Counted from the first letter of the stretch, positions 24,809-34,591 are shown. The stretch is 64,000 bases of DNA from an uncultured Polaribacter sp. (GCF_947496195.1 NZ_CANMBY010000001.1:1302001-1366000); one strand, 5' to 3'. Made by a program: numbers and translations. Notes: a model not told the origin generated them from the letters alone.

Positions 24809-25636
24809 ATGACAACGCAAGAATTAGTATCACAAATAAATCTAAAAAAAAGTTTTTTATGTATTGGGTTGGATGTTGATCTCCAAAAAATACCTGAGCA
24901 TTTATTGGAAGAAGAAGACCCTATTTTCGAATTTAATAAAGCCATTATAGATGCTACTCATCATTTATGTGTGGCATATAAACCAAATACAGCTTTTTAC
25001 GAAGCTTATGGCATAAAAGGATGGAAATCTTTAGAAAAAACAATTAATTATCTAAATGATAATTATCCAGAGATATTTACAATAGCAGATGCTAAAAGAG
25101 GTGATATTGGTAATACATCTACTATGTATGCTAAAGCTTTTTTTGAAGATTTAGCTTTTGATTCTGTAACAGTTGCACCTTATATGGGTAAAGATTCTGT
25201 AGAGCCTTTTTTAGCTTTTAAAGACAAACATACTATTATGTTAGCTTTAACTTCAAATGAAGGTGCATTTGATTTTCAAACTAAAAAAGTTGAAAATTTA
25301 GAACTTTATAAAACGGTTTTAGAAACTTCTAAAGCATGGCAAAATGCGAATCAGTTAATGTATGTTGTTGGTGCAACAAAAGCTAAGTATTTTGCAGATA
25401 TTAGAAAAATTATACCAAATTCTTTTTTATTAGTTCCTGGTGTAGGAGCACAAGGTGGAAATTTACAAGATGTTTGTAAATATGGTTTGTCTAAAAATGT
25501 AGGCTTATTAATAAATTCTTCAAGAGGAATTATTTATGCTTCAAAAGATAAAAACTATGCTAAAAAAGCTGCTGAAAAAGCAGAAGAGCTGCAGAAACAA
25601 ATGGAAGAAATATTAAACAGTAACTTCTCTATCTAA
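24809..25636 (+). CDS. pyrF: Orotidine 5'-phosphate decarboxylase (long form)
   Basis: Last step of de novo UMP synthesis. The 275-residue length and motifs [43 protein letters not shown] (catalytic Asp-Lys-Asp set) and [12 protein letters not shown] belong to the longer bacterial and actinobacterial type rather than the E. coli type. Its 3' end overlaps the converging 62-residue gene by 24 bases. Confidence 0.96.
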   Translation: MTTQELVSQINLKKSFLCIGLDVDLQKIPEHLLEEEDPIFEFNKAIIDATHHLCVAYKPNTAFYEAYGIKGWKSLEKTINYLNDNYPEIFTIADAKRGDIGNTSTMYAKAFFEDLAFDSVTVAPYMGKDSVEPFLAFKDKHTIMLALTSNEGAFDFQTKKVENLELYKTVLETSKAWQNANQLMYVVGATKAKYFADIRKIIPNSFLLVPGVGAQGGNLQDVCKYGLSKNVGLLINSSRGIIYASKDKNYAKKAAEKAEELQKQMEEILNSNFSI

Positions 25637-25801
25637 ATATTTTACTTGATTTATTTTTTCAAGTATTTTCATGGCTTTAAATGCAGCCATATCACTTTTA
25701 CTTTCGTCTTCATATCTGTAATTATTAGATTTTTCTATTAAATCTGCATATCTTTTTCTCAGATGGTTTTTATATATTTTAAATTGAGATCGATAATACA
25801 T
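25613..25801 (-). CDS. Small charged protein, resembling Lacal_2735 family
   Basis: A 62-residue, strongly charged helical protein ([35 protein letters not shown], near nt 25650-25750). The pattern Y-x-x-L-x-x-x-S ... SD ... A-x-x-I-L-x-x-I recalls flavobacterial small proteins called Lacal_2735, but this is a by-eye comparison. It overlaps the 3' end of pyrF on the opposite strand by 24 bases. Confidence 0.55.
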   Translation of the reverse strand: MYYRSQFKIYKNHLRKRYADLIEKSNNYRYEDESKSDMAAFKAMKILEKINQVKYLDREVTV

Positions 25802-25874
25802 AATTACATTTGGTTATTATTTTTAAAAAAATGGTAAGTAAATATAATTAAAAAAATAATACAAAAATAAAAAT

Positions 25875-25920
25875 ATACTGAAATACAGTATTTTAAGTGT
25901 TAGCAGTACTTAGAACACTT
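25875..25920 (-). terminator. Possible terminator of the 26-30 kb operon
   Basis: Reading on the minus strand, a dyad AAGTGTT/AACACTT (25895-25920) is followed by ATACTG-N5-CAGTAT (25875-25891) and then a T-rich stretch. Weak stems; modest support. Confidence 0.4.
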
Positions 25921-25932
25921 ATTGTATCGATT

Positions 25933-26655
25933 TTATTTTATAAAACTCTTTTTATCTTGTAACGCAAAAACCTGTCTTAATAAAATAGTATTTCTATGAC
26001 ATATTTTTGTACGAACTTCTTTTTCTTCAATTTCTATCATAGTATAAATTCCTTCTAATGCTTTGTTAGTTACATAACTAGTTAAATCTGGATTTACCTG
26101 TTTAACAAAAGGGATAGCATTATATCTTGTAATTAATTTGCTCCAAATAATATCTGCCTTAACTTTAGAAATTGAATTTTTTACAATAGGTTTAAAACTC
26201 TTATGAAGTTGTTTTTGAGTTTTATTCTTTAGGTATTTTGTTGCTTCATTATTTTCTCCTAAAAGAATATTTTTGGGATCATTAAAAGATATTTCTTTAA
26301 TATTATTTACAATAATTGGAGTTGCATTTTTTACAGCATCTTCTGCAGCTCTATTTAAAACCTTAACACCTTCATCTGCTAAATTATTTAAACCAATTTC
26401 ACGTAAACGTTTATCTACATCTTTTAATTCTTTATCTAATGAGATTTTAACTATTTTATTTCTATAAAATCCATCTTCACAAATTAATTTTGGAATTTGT
26501 TTTTTTATACCATTAACTAGTGCTTGGTGTATGCCTTTACTAATAAGTTCTTCTGTTAATATATTATCTTTAGGTAAAGTATTAACTACTTTTTGTTGCT
26601 GTGCACAATTTGAAAATTGAATAGCAATAAGTAAAACTAAAAACCTTTTTATCAT
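25933..26655 (-). CDS. DUF4197 lipoprotein
   Basis: Exported protein of 240 residues; start at the ATG at 26655 gives the signal peptide MIKRFLVLLIAIQFSNC with a lipobox-like Cys. A 14-codon extension to 26697 would overlap the DUF5522 gene and is rejected. The body is a DUF4197 domain, seen in LNRAAEDAVKNATPI, FNDPKNILLGENNEAT and YNAIPFVKQVNPDLTSYVT. Function unknown. It is last in a minus-strand operon, 7 bases after the DUF5522 gene. Confidence 0.85.
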   Translation of the reverse strand: MIKRFLVLLIAIQFSNCAQQQKVVNTLPKDNILTEELISKGIHQALVNGIKKQIPKLICEDGFYRNKIVKISLDKELKDVDKRLREIGLNNLADEGVKVLNRAAEDAVKNATPIIVNNIKEISFNDPKNILLGENNEATKYLKNKTQKQLHKSFKPIVKNSISKVKADIIWSKLITRYNAIPFVKQVNPDLTSYVTNKALEGIYTMIEIEEKEVRTKICHRNTILLRQVFALQDKKSFIK

Positions 26656-26662
26656 ACTATTT

Positions 26663-26827
26663 TTATTTAAATGAATCTGTTTTTTTATCATAACCATAAG
26701 GACAATGCTTACAGCCGCTTTTACAACAATAGCCTCTTTTTAAATGGTACTTTTCTGTAAAAACTTTAAAGCCTTGGTCATTTAAATAAAAATCGTCTTC
26801 TTCTAATGGAATTCTTGGTCCAAACAT
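26663..26827 (-). CDS. DUF5522 small Cys-rich protein
   Basis: A 54-residue protein, MFGPRIPLEEDDFYL..., whose second half holds C34, C35, C39, H41 and C42 in the order YCCKSGCKHCPYGY. This is the DUF5522 signature and looks like a metal-binding site. It fits exactly between the monooxygenase (stop at 26844, 16 bases away) and the DUF4197 gene (7 bases away) on the same strand. No function has been assigned to the family as far as I know; a zinc- or iron-binding role is inferred from the Cys/His spacing. Confidence 0.85.
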   Translation of the reverse strand: MFGPRIPLEEDDFYLNDQGFKVFTEKYHLKRGYCCKSGCKHCPYGYDKKTDSFK

Positions 26828-26843
26828 GTTATAAAAATGAGAA

Positions 26844-28295
26844 TTATCTAAACTCGATGCGCTTATCTCTAACTGAATTTATTCTTAAAACTTTATAATC
26901 CAAAATATAGTTTTGGTATAATCTCCAAGGAAACCTGTCTCCTTGTTTTGGTAAAATATCTTTTGCTCTGTGTATATAACCTGAATCTAAATTTATAAGT
27001 GGTAATTCACCTAGATTTTCTTCAATAACTTTTGCTTTTATAGATTTCAGTTTGTTCTTCTCCATAAACTTTAATACTCTAGAAATATATTCACTTGTTA
27101 AATCACTTTTTAATGTCCAAGAGGCATTTGTATAACCAGCAAAAACAAAAAAGTTAGGTAACTCACTTAGCATTAAGCCTTTGTAAATGAATTGTTTTGT
27201 AATATTAAAAGGTTTGTTGTTTAAAGAAATTTTTGCACCACCAAAAGGTAATAATTTTAATCCTGTAGCACTAATAATAATATCTGCCTCTAAAAATTTA
27301 CCAGAAGATAGTTTTATACCATTCTCAACAAAAGTATCTATGGTGTCTGTAACTACATTTGCTTTCCCTTTTTTTATGGCTTTAAAAAAATCTCCATCTG
27401 GTACTAAACAAAAACGTTGATCCCAAGGTCTATAGTTTGGCGAAAAGTGAGGTGCTATAGGAAAATCATTTCCTAATTCTTTTTTAATTCCTTTTAAAAT
27501 GAATTTCTTCATCGTATTTGGGTATTTTCTACAAAGATTATAGAAAATCATATCAGCTAAAATATTTTTTGCTCTAACTATGGTGTGTGCAATTTTACTT
27601 GGTAAAATTCTTTTAATAAATTTTGCAATTTTATCTTTATTAGGCAATGCAGCTATATAAGTTGGTGTTCTTTGTAACATGGTTACAGTATCTACATCTT
27701 CTGCTATTTTAGGTACTATTGTAACTGCTGTAGCTCCACTTCCAATAACAACAACTTTTTTATTTTTATAATCTAAAGAAGTGTCCCATTTTTGTGGATG
27801 TAAAAAAGTTCCTTTAAAATCTTCTAAACCTTTAAATTCTGGAGTATAACCATGGTCGTAATTATAATAACCACTTGCGTTAAAAATAAATTGAGAGGTG
27901 TATTCTAATTCTTCTTTTGTTTTAGGATTTATAGTTTTTAGTGTCCATAAATTATTTTCTTCATCAAAATTATAACTAACTACTTTTTGATTGAATTTAA
28001 TTTTGTCCTTAACATTATATTCTTCTGTAGCTTGATGTAAATACCTTAAAATTGATGGAGCATCTGCAAAAGATTTGTCATCATCCCAAGTTTTAAAAGA
28101 ATATCCAAAAGTGTACATATCTGAGTCTGAACGAATGCCTGGGTACTTAAACAAACTCCAAGTACCACCAATTTCTTCTCTTGCTTCTAAAATAATATAA
28201 CTCTTGTTTTTATTTTTACGTTCTAAGTGACATGCTGCTCCAATACCAGATAAACCAGCTCCAATAATTATAATATCTTGGTTCATTCTTTTCAT
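26844..28295 (-). CDS. Flavin-containing monooxygenase, Baeyer-Villiger type
   Basis: FAD- and NADPH-dependent oxygenase of 483 residues. It has an N-terminal FAD motif IIGAGLSGIGAACHLE, an ATG motif region (IFNASGYY), the Baeyer-Villiger fingerprint FKGTFLHPQKWD (F-x-G-x-x-x-H-x-x-x-W-D) and a second dinucleotide motif VVIGSGATAVTIVPK. This places it among type I Baeyer-Villiger monooxygenases, which insert oxygen next to a ketone or oxidise heteroatoms. The substrate is unknown. Its ATG overlaps the preceding gene's TGA by four bases (ATGA). Confidence 0.9.
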   Translation of the reverse strand: MKRMNQDIIIIGAGLSGIGAACHLERKNKNKSYIILEAREEIGGTWSLFKYPGIRSDSDMYTFGYSFKTWDDDKSFADAPSILRYLHQATEEYNVKDKIKFNQKVVSYNFDEENNLWTLKTINPKTKEELEYTSQFIFNASGYYNYDHGYTPEFKGLEDFKGTFLHPQKWDTSLDYKNKKVVVIGSGATAVTIVPKIAEDVDTVTMLQRTPTYIAALPNKDKIAKFIKRILPSKIAHTIVRAKNILADMIFYNLCRKYPNTMKKFILKGIKKELGNDFPIAPHFSPNYRPWDQRFCLVPDGDFFKAIKKGKANVVTDTIDTFVENGIKLSSGKFLEADIIISATGLKLLPFGGAKISLNNKPFNITKQFIYKGLMLSELPNFFVFAGYTNASWTLKSDLTSEYISRVLKFMEKNKLKSIKAKVIEENLGELPLINLDSGYIHRAKDILPKQGDRFPWRLYQNYILDYKVLRINSVRDKRIEFR

Positions 28296-28708
28296 TTATT
28301 TCTTATTTCATTTCTTCTCATTGGCATACCATCAATTATTGTAAATAGTTTTTTAGTTGATAATAATGAGGTTTGTTCTAATTTTATACCTCCATCTAAA
28401 CCAATTAAAACTACTTTAAAGTTTTCTGATTCTGTTTTGTATTTATTCTTTTTTAAAGAAGATAAAAGCCACTTTGAATCAAAATTTATAGAGTATTGAT
28501 CTTTTACAAATTGATAAATAATGAGTTTTCTTTCTGTTAACCCTTTTTTTTCTTTTAATAAATTACTGATTTGTTTATTAAAAATTTCATCATTTTTTTT
28601 ATGAGTAAATACCAAAAGTACCCTGTTTTCCCATTTGTGTTTTTTAACGTCTTGAGAATAAGACGAAAATACAAAAGAAAAGATGCAAACAAATATGATT
28701 TTTGTCAT
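28292..28708 (-). CDS. DUF4174 exported protein
   Basis: Protein of 138 residues with an N-terminal signal peptide (MTKIIFVCIFSFVFSSYSQ). The remainder is DUF4174: HKWENRVLLVFTHKKND near the start, FKVVLIGLDGGIK in the middle and FTIIDGMPMRRNEIR at the end. The fold resembles thioredoxin without CxxC, from the strand order. It is immediately downstream of the CocE-type hydrolase gene and coupled to the monooxygenase gene. Confidence 0.88.
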   Translation of the reverse strand: MTKIIFVCIFSFVFSSYSQDVKKHKWENRVLLVFTHKKNDEIFNKQISNLLKEKKGLTERKLIIYQFVKDQYSINFDSKWLLSSLKKNKYKTESENFKVVLIGLDGGIKLEQTSLLSTKKLFTIIDGMPMRRNEIRNK

Positions 28709-30610
28709 TTATTTTAAAACTGAAAATTCGATTTTAGAATCTGTAAACACAGTATGAGTCTGTGTTTTAAAGTCTTTTTCATCTGCTTTATAAATATTGT
28801 CTACATAAGTTTGAGGATTTAAATCTATCAATGGAAACCAAGTACTCTGCACTTGAATTTGAAGTTTATGCCCTTTTTTAAATGTGTGGAAAACATCTTG
28901 TAATTTAATATTTACATCTGTTTTTTTATTAGGTACAAAAGGTTCAGGCTTCTCAAAACTATTTCTAAATCGTCCTCTTAAAACTTCGCTTCTTACCATT
29001 AAATGATAGTTACTCATTTTTAAGTGGTCTTGTAAACCTTCATTATTTTCTTCTGCATCAGCAGGATGTACATCTATCACTTTTACAATCCAATCTGCAG
29101 CTGTTCCAGTAGTTGCAACTTTTAATTTTGCTAAAATATCACCTGCAAGTGTATAATCTTCAGATAAAACATCAGTTTCAAAAACCAAAACATCTGGTCT
29201 TCTAGCTGCAAAACGTTGATCATCTGTCATGTATTTTCTTGGCGTAAAAACCGTTTTAATATCCTCTGAATAGGGCACAGGACGTTTTACATCACTTATA
29301 AAATTAATTTTTGATGATGTTGTTACTTCTTGAGTTAATTTCTGATTTTCAGTTAAAAACCAATCTTCTTTAACCACATTTTTAGGAGGCCAAGCATCAT
29401 AAGATTTCCATTCTAGTTTTCCAGAATCAAAAACATAAGCTTCAGGTAAACCTGAATTTTTATCTCCTTCACCTTTTAAGAAATGGTTAAAAAATTTGGT
29501 TTCTATTTGTGTTTGATAATTCAATGATATAGAATCTCCAAAATAGTAATTACCAACATAATTTTTTACACCAGAACTTGCCCATTTTCCATGATCCCAA
29601 GGCCCAAAAACTAAGGTGTTATAATTGTCTTTGCCATGTTTTTCTATGCCTTTATAAGTTTCTAAAGGACCATATAAATCTTCTGCATCAAACCAACCAC
29701 CAACAATCATAGTAGCTACAGAGCTAGGAACTTTATCCATATGTTGTATAATTCCTTTGCTTTTCCAAACCGAATCGTAATTTGGATGTTCTACGATTTC
29801 TTTCCAGAAAAAATCATCAATTTTTTCTTTAGATGTTGTTGCATTTACATCTAATTTATCATATTGAAAAAATTCATTCAGATTTTTTAAAGGACCTTTG
29901 TCTAAGAAAAATTGGTATTGATCTTGTGTTTTCATTTCTGGAAAAGAGTACCATGCAGAATCTGTTGGAGTATCTTTATAGGTTCCGAATAAAGAAATTG
30001 CTCTAAAATAACTTAATAAAAAAGCTCCATTATGATGAAAATCATCAAAGAAAAAATCACCTATACAAGCTTGTGGAGAGGCTGCTTTTAAAGCTGGGTG
30101 AGCATCAATAGTAGAAACTGTTGCATAATGTCCAGGATAAGAAATACCCCAAGTACCTACTTTGCCATTATTATTCTCAACATTTTTTACTAGCCAATCA
30201 ATGGTATCATAAGTATCAGAAACTTCATCACTTTCATTTTCTTTTTTATTGGGTATGTACGCACGCATATTGTCATAAACACCTTCACTCATCCATCTAC
30301 CTCTAACATCTTGATAAACAATAATATTTCCTTCTTTCATTAAATGCACATTAGGCCCAATTTTAGTTCTCATTTCTTTTCCATATGGTCTAGAACTATA
30401 AGGTGTTCTTTGCATTAGTATTGGGTATTCTTTAGAAGTATCTTTTGGTGAATAAATGGTAGTGTGTAATTTTATTCCATCTCGCATTTCAATGTCTACC
30501 TCTTGTTTTGTATAATTATCAATAACATAAGTATCTTTTGTTTCATTTGTTTTTTTACAAGAAGTTAAAGTAAATAAGCTTACAAATAGGATAAAGAAAA
30601 TTTTTCTCAT
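28709..30610 (-). CDS. CocE/NonD-family hydrolase (X-Pro dipeptidyl-peptidase-like), lipoprotein
   Basis: Exported lipoprotein of 633 residues (C18 in TLTSC). The alpha/beta hydrolase core carries nucleophile S157 in TWGISYPGH, and an Asp/His pair is expected in VGGWFDAEDLYG and FGPWDHGKWA. The C-terminal jelly-roll domain (about 420-633) is of the PepX_C type, with a late LQIQVQSTWFPLIDLN. The family includes cocaine esterase, alpha-amino-acid ester hydrolases and X-Pro dipeptidases; the true substrate cannot be chosen. It leads the operon with DUF4174, monooxygenase, DUF5522 and DUF4197 genes. Confidence 0.92.
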   Translation of the reverse strand: MRKIFFILFVSLFTLTSCKKTNETKDTYVIDNYTKQEVDIEMRDGIKLHTTIYSPKDTSKEYPILMQRTPYSSRPYGKEMRTKIGPNVHLMKEGNIIVYQDVRGRWMSEGVYDNMRAYIPNKKENESDEVSDTYDTIDWLVKNVENNNGKVGTWGISYPGHYATVSTIDAHPALKAASPQACIGDFFFDDFHHNGAFLLSYFRAISLFGTYKDTPTDSAWYSFPEMKTQDQYQFFLDKGPLKNLNEFFQYDKLDVNATTSKEKIDDFFWKEIVEHPNYDSVWKSKGIIQHMDKVPSSVATMIVGGWFDAEDLYGPLETYKGIEKHGKDNYNTLVFGPWDHGKWASSGVKNYVGNYYFGDSISLNYQTQIETKFFNHFLKGEGDKNSGLPEAYVFDSGKLEWKSYDAWPPKNVVKEDWFLTENQKLTQEVTTSSKINFISDVKRPVPYSEDIKTVFTPRKYMTDDQRFAARRPDVLVFETDVLSEDYTLAGDILAKLKVATTGTAADWIVKVIDVHPADAEENNEGLQDHLKMSNYHLMVRSEVLRGRFRNSFEKPEPFVPNKKTDVNIKLQDVFHTFKKGHKLQIQVQSTWFPLIDLNPQTYVDNIYKADEKDFKTQTHTVFTDSKIEFSVLK

Positions 30611-30715
30611 AATTAAGTTTTGGTAGTTTCTATAAAATTACAAAATATTAAAAAGACTTATCGATTAAGATTGTTAAAATGATTTTGATACTTTTATGTC
30701 TTTAATAATAGATTT

Positions 30716-31453
30716 ATGAAAAATGTGTTTCTAATAGTATTGATTTTAATTTTAGGCTGTCAAACAAAAAAAACAGAAATAAAACATGAAGTACTTACCC
30801 AAAAAGTTGATAAGTATAAAAACATAGTTTCAGGTAGATATAATGTTGCTTTTTTAATTATGGATGGAACCTATAATACAGAATTAACTGCACCTTTTGA
30901 TATTTTTCAGCATACTATTTTTAGAGAAAATATAAAAGCAATGAATGTATTTACTGTTGCAAATACAGATGAGCCTATAACTACTTTTGAAGGGATGAAA
31001 ATAACTCCTGATTTTAATTATACAAAAGATGTTTTGCCTAAAATTGATATTTTAGTGATACCCTCTGCAGAGCATCATTTAGATACAGATTTAGAAAATG
31101 AAGCTATGATACGTTTTGTGCAAAAAGTAGATAAAGAAGCAACTTTTATGACCAGTCATTGTGATGGTGCATTTGTATTAGCGAAAGCTGGTTTATTAGA
31201 TGGGAAAGTTTCTACAACTTTTCCTTCAGATATTGACAAAATGAGAGTTAGTTTTCCAGATTTAGACATTAGAAAAGATGTTTTATTTGTGCATGATGAT
31301 AAGTACATTACTTCTGCTGGAGGTGCAAAATCATTTGAAGCAGCTTTGTATTTAACAGAATACTTGTATGGAGTTGATATTGCAAAAAGTTTAGCAAAAG
31401 GTTTGGTGATAGATTGGAATTTAGAAGAAATTCCTCATTTAGTTGTTAAATAG
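30716..31453 (+). CDS. DJ-1/PfpI-family lipoprotein
   Basis: Protein of 245 residues with a lipoprotein signal (LILGC, C15), then a DJ-1/PfpI (class I glutamine amidotransferase-like) domain. The nucleophile elbow is at C149 in TSHCDGAFVLAKAG, with the upstream PAPFDIF-like LTAPFDIFQ. Such domains occur in GATase1-type regulators (usually fused to AraC HTH), isonitrile hydratases and glyoxalases. Location outside the cytoplasm is unusual for the superfamily. A TACTTTTA element lies at 30689-30696. Confidence 0.85.
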   Translation: MKNVFLIVLILILGCQTKKTEIKHEVLTQKVDKYKNIVSGRYNVAFLIMDGTYNTELTAPFDIFQHTIFRENIKAMNVFTVANTDEPITTFEGMKITPDFNYTKDVLPKIDILVIPSAEHHLDTDLENEAMIRFVQKVDKEATFMTSHCDGAFVLAKAGLLDGKVSTTFPSDIDKMRVSFPDLDIRKDVLFVHDDKYITSAGGAKSFEAALYLTEYLYGVDIAKSLAKGLVIDWNLEEIPHLVVK

Positions 31454-31492
31454 TTTTACTTCTCATTTTAAAATGATGTATTTTTACAAAAT

Positions 31493-33454
31493 ATGCAAGA
31501 AACAAAAAAACATCAATTAACAGATTGGTTACCAACTACTAAACGTGAAGTAAAAATACGTGGTTGGGAAGTGTTAGATGTTATTTTATTTAGTGGAGAT
31601 GCTTATGTAGATCATCCTTCTTTTGGACCCGCTGTTATTGGTCGTATTTTAGAAAGTTATGGTTTGCGAGTAGCAATTGTGCCTCAACCCAGTGTAAATG
31701 ATAATTTGCAGGATTTCGAAAAATTAGGAAAACCAAGATTATTTTTCGCAGCTACAGGTGGTTGTATGGATCCAATGGTTTCTAATTATACAGCAAGCAA
31801 AAAAAGACGAGATAAAGATGCCTATACTCCAAATGGAGATAAAGGGTTTAGACCAGATTATGCAACATCTGTTTACTCAAAAATTTTAAAAGAAAAATTT
31901 CCAGATGTACCTGTTTTAATCGGTGGTATAGAAGCTTCTTTAAGGCGTGTTACTCATTATGATTATTGGTCAGATAAACTATTGCCAACTATTTTAGAAA
32001 CCTCTAAAGCAGATATGTTGGTGTATGGAATGGGTGAACAGCCTTTACGTGAAATCGTAGAACTATTACAAAAAGGAGTGCCTTTTTCTTCTTTAAAAAA
32101 TATTAAACAAACTGCAGTTTTAATCAATGAAAAAGAAGAGAAAATTCCTGTAGTAAAGAATTGGGAAGACGTAGAAATTAATTCTCATGAAGCTTGTTTA
32201 GCAGATAAAAAAACGTTTGCCTCTAATTTTAAAGTCATAGAGCAAGAGTCTAATAAATTAAAAGCAAGAAGAATATTTCAAAAAGTTGGAGAAAAGACTT
32301 TGGTAATAAATCCTCCTTTTCCAACAATGACAGAAGCAGAAATTGATGGTTCTTTTGATTTACCATATACTAGACTTCCTCATCCAAAATATGACAAAAG
32401 AGGTCCTATACCTGCTTTTGAAATGATTAAATTTTCCATCAACATTCATAGAGGATGTTTTGGTGGTTGTAGCTTTTGTACGATTTCAGCACATCAAGGA
32501 AAATTTATTGCAAGTAGAAGTCAAGAGTCGATTTTAAAAGAAGTAGATAAAGTTGCAAATATGCCAGATTTTAAAGGCTATTTATCTGATATTGGTGGTC
32601 CTTCTGCAAATATGTATCAAATGAAAGGGAAGGTTCAAGAAATTTGTGACAAGTGTGTTGCACCTTCTTGTATATCACCCGTAATTTGTTCAAACCTAGA
32701 TACTTCTCATAAACCACTTACAGAGTTATATCAAGCAGTTGATAAGCATCCAAAAGTAAAAAAATCTTTTATTGGAAGTGGGATAAGGCATGATATGTTA
32801 GTGCCAGAGTTTAATAAAAATGCTGATGCTAAAGAATTAGATGCTTATACAGAAGAAGTAATGACCAAACATGTTTCAGGTCGTTTAAAAGTGGCTCCAG
32901 AGCATACTTCTGATCCTGTTTTAAAATTAATGCGTAAACCTTCGTTTACTTATTTTCATAAGTTTAAAGAACGTTTTGATAAAATCAACTTAAAAAAGAA
33001 ACTGAACTTACAGTTGATTCCTTATTTTATATCAAGTCATCCTGCAAGCGAATTAGAAGATATGGCAAATCTAGCTGCAGAAACTAAAGACATGGGCTTT
33101 CAGTTAGAACAAGTGCAAGGTTTTACACCTACACCTATGACAGTGGCTACAGTTATTTACTATTCAGGTTATCATCCTTACACTTTAAAAGAAGTAAGAA
33201 CACCTAAAACACGTCAAGAAAAACTAGATCAACACAAATTTTTCTTTTGGTACAAAAAAGAAAATAGAAAGTGGATTAAAGATAAACTAACAAAAGTTGG
33301 ACGCTCTGATTTAGTGAATAGATTATTACCCAATAGTGAAACAAGTTGGCGAAAGAAAAAAGATTTAAAACCTGTTAAGCATACATTTGATGATGCAATT
33401 CCTTTTAACAGAAGAAAAAATAAAGTAAAAAGAAGTTCTAAAAAAAGAAGATAA
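31493..33454 (+). CDS. YgiQ-family radical SAM protein
   Basis: Large radical SAM enzyme of 653 residues. The [4Fe-4S] cluster motif GCFGGCSFC gives C322, C326 and C329. An N-terminal region with FSGDAYVDHPSFG and a cobalamin-binding-like YGLRVAIVPQP stretch precedes it. Other family motifs are GGIEASLRR, YGMGEQPL and VAPEHTSDPVL. The basic C-terminus ends RRKNKVKRSSKKRR, suggesting RNA association. The reaction of YgiQ proteins is not established. The stop codon lies inside the left arm of a strong terminator hairpin. Confidence 0.93.
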   Translation: MQETKKHQLTDWLPTTKREVKIRGWEVLDVILFSGDAYVDHPSFGPAVIGRILESYGLRVAIVPQPSVNDNLQDFEKLGKPRLFFAATGGCMDPMVSNYTASKKRRDKDAYTPNGDKGFRPDYATSVYSKILKEKFPDVPVLIGGIEASLRRVTHYDYWSDKLLPTILETSKADMLVYGMGEQPLREIVELLQKGVPFSSLKNIKQTAVLINEKEEKIPVVKNWEDVEINSHEACLADKKTFASNFKVIEQESNKLKARRIFQKVGEKTLVINPPFPTMTEAEIDGSFDLPYTRLPHPKYDKRGPIPAFEMIKFSINIHRGCFGGCSFCTISAHQGKFIASRSQESILKEVDKVANMPDFKGYLSDIGGPSANMYQMKGKVQEICDKCVAPSCISPVICSNLDTSHKPLTELYQAVDKHPKVKKSFIGSGIRHDMLVPEFNKNADAKELDAYTEEVMTKHVSGRLKVAPEHTSDPVLKLMRKPSFTYFHKFKERFDKINLKKKLNLQLIPYFISSHPASELEDMANLAAETKDMGFQLEQVQGFTPTPMTVATVIYYSGYHPYTLKEVRTPKTRQEKLDQHKFFFWYKKENRKWIKDKLTKVGRSDLVNRLLPNSETSWRKKKDLKPVKHTFDDAIPFNRRKNKVKRSSKKRR

Positions 33455-33501
33455 CATAAAAAAAACTCACTAAGTAATTAGTGAGTTTTTTTTATGTTAT
33501 C
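33450..33501. terminator. Bidirectional terminator with a perfect 24-bp stem
   Basis: Arms 33450-33473 and 33478-33501 are perfectly complementary with a GTAA loop. The core is ACTCACTAA/TTAGTGAGT flanked by eight A and eight T, with an outer GATAACAT/ATGTTATC. It separates the converging radical SAM and ilvE genes, and holds the TAA of the former. Confidence 0.92.
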
Positions 33502-33513
33502 TATTATTCAAAA

Positions 33514-34569
33514 TTAAATCATAACTCTCCAACCATAAGGGTCTTCTGTTTTATTTGTTTGAATATCAGTAATTAATTTTTTTAATTGAGAAGCATATGG
33601 ATTTTCTAAAACTGGTAAATCAAAATCATCTTCTTTATAACCAAAACCTGCAATAGGAGAAATAACAGCAGCTGTTCCTGCTCCAAACATTTCTTTTAAG
33701 TTTCCGTTTTTTGCAGCTTCTACAACTTCTGTAACAGAAATTTTACGTATTTCTGTTTTAATTCCATTGTCTTTAGCAATTTGTAAAATACTTTTACGAG
33801 TAACACCATCTAAGATTCTGTCACTTGTTGGGCTAGTTAGTAAAGTATCATTTATTCTCACAAAAATATTCATAGCACCAGCTTCTTCAATATATTCATG
33901 AGTGTTATCGTCTGTCCAAATAACTTGGTTATATCCTTTTTCTATTGCTAATTGAGTAGGGTAAAACTGTGCAGCATAATTACCACCAGCTTTAGCAAAA
34001 CCAACACCACCATTAGCAGCTCTTGCATACTTTTCTTCTATTAAAACTTTTACTTTACCACCAAAATAAGCTCCAGAAGGTGCAGTACAAACAACAAATT
34101 TATAGGCATCTGCAGGAGAAGCATGAAAACCATTACCTGTTGCAAACATAAATGGTCTAATGTATAAAGAACTACCTTCGTTAGTAGGTATCCAATCACT
34201 ATCTAATTCTAATAAAGCTTTTAAGCCATCCATAAAAATATCTTCTGGAATTTCAGGAATAACTAATCTTTTAGCAGATTTATTTAAACGTTTCCAGTTC
34301 TCTTCAGGTCTAAATAACATAATGTTTTCATCTTTGTCTTTGTAGGCTTTCATTCCTTCAAAAATAGACTGGCCATAATGAAATATTTTAGCAGAAGGCA
34401 TTAAAGAAATAGGTGCAAAAGGTTCAATTTTTGGTGATTGCCATTTGCCATTTACAAAATCACAAGTTAACATGTGATCTGAGTATACACTTCCAAAAGG
34501 AAGATTATCGAAATCTACAGATGAGATATTAGATTTTTCTACTCTTTTTATTTCTATACTTGTTGTCAT
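33514..34569 (-). CDS. ilvE: Branched-chain amino acid aminotransferase
   Basis: PLP enzyme interconverting Leu, Ile and Val with their 2-oxo acids. The 351-residue protein has fold-type IV features: HYGQSIFEGMKAY, RPFMFATG, the PLP-Lys region VGFAKAGGNYAAQ, EEAGAMNIFV and MFGAGTAAVISPI. The long form (about 350 residues) is the type found in Bacteroidota. The promoter element TACATTTG is at 34592-34599 (minus strand). It is divergent from the DUF4920 gene. Confidence 0.96.
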   Translation of the reverse strand: MTTSIEIKRVEKSNISSVDFDNLPFGSVYSDHMLTCDFVNGKWQSPKIEPFAPISLMPSAKIFHYGQSIFEGMKAYKDKDENIMLFRPEENWKRLNKSAKRLVIPEIPEDIFMDGLKALLELDSDWIPTNEGSSLYIRPFMFATGNGFHASPADAYKFVVCTAPSGAYFGGKVKVLIEEKYARAANGGVGFAKAGGNYAAQFYPTQLAIEKGYNQVIWTDDNTHEYIEEAGAMNIFVRINDTLLTSPTSDRILDGVTRKSILQIAKDNGIKTEIRKISVTEVVEAAKNGNLKEMFGAGTAAVISPIAGFGYKEDDFDLPVLENPYASQLKKLITDIQTNKTEDPYGWRVMI

Positions 34570-34591
34570 TTTTAGTACTCTTTAAGTGCTA

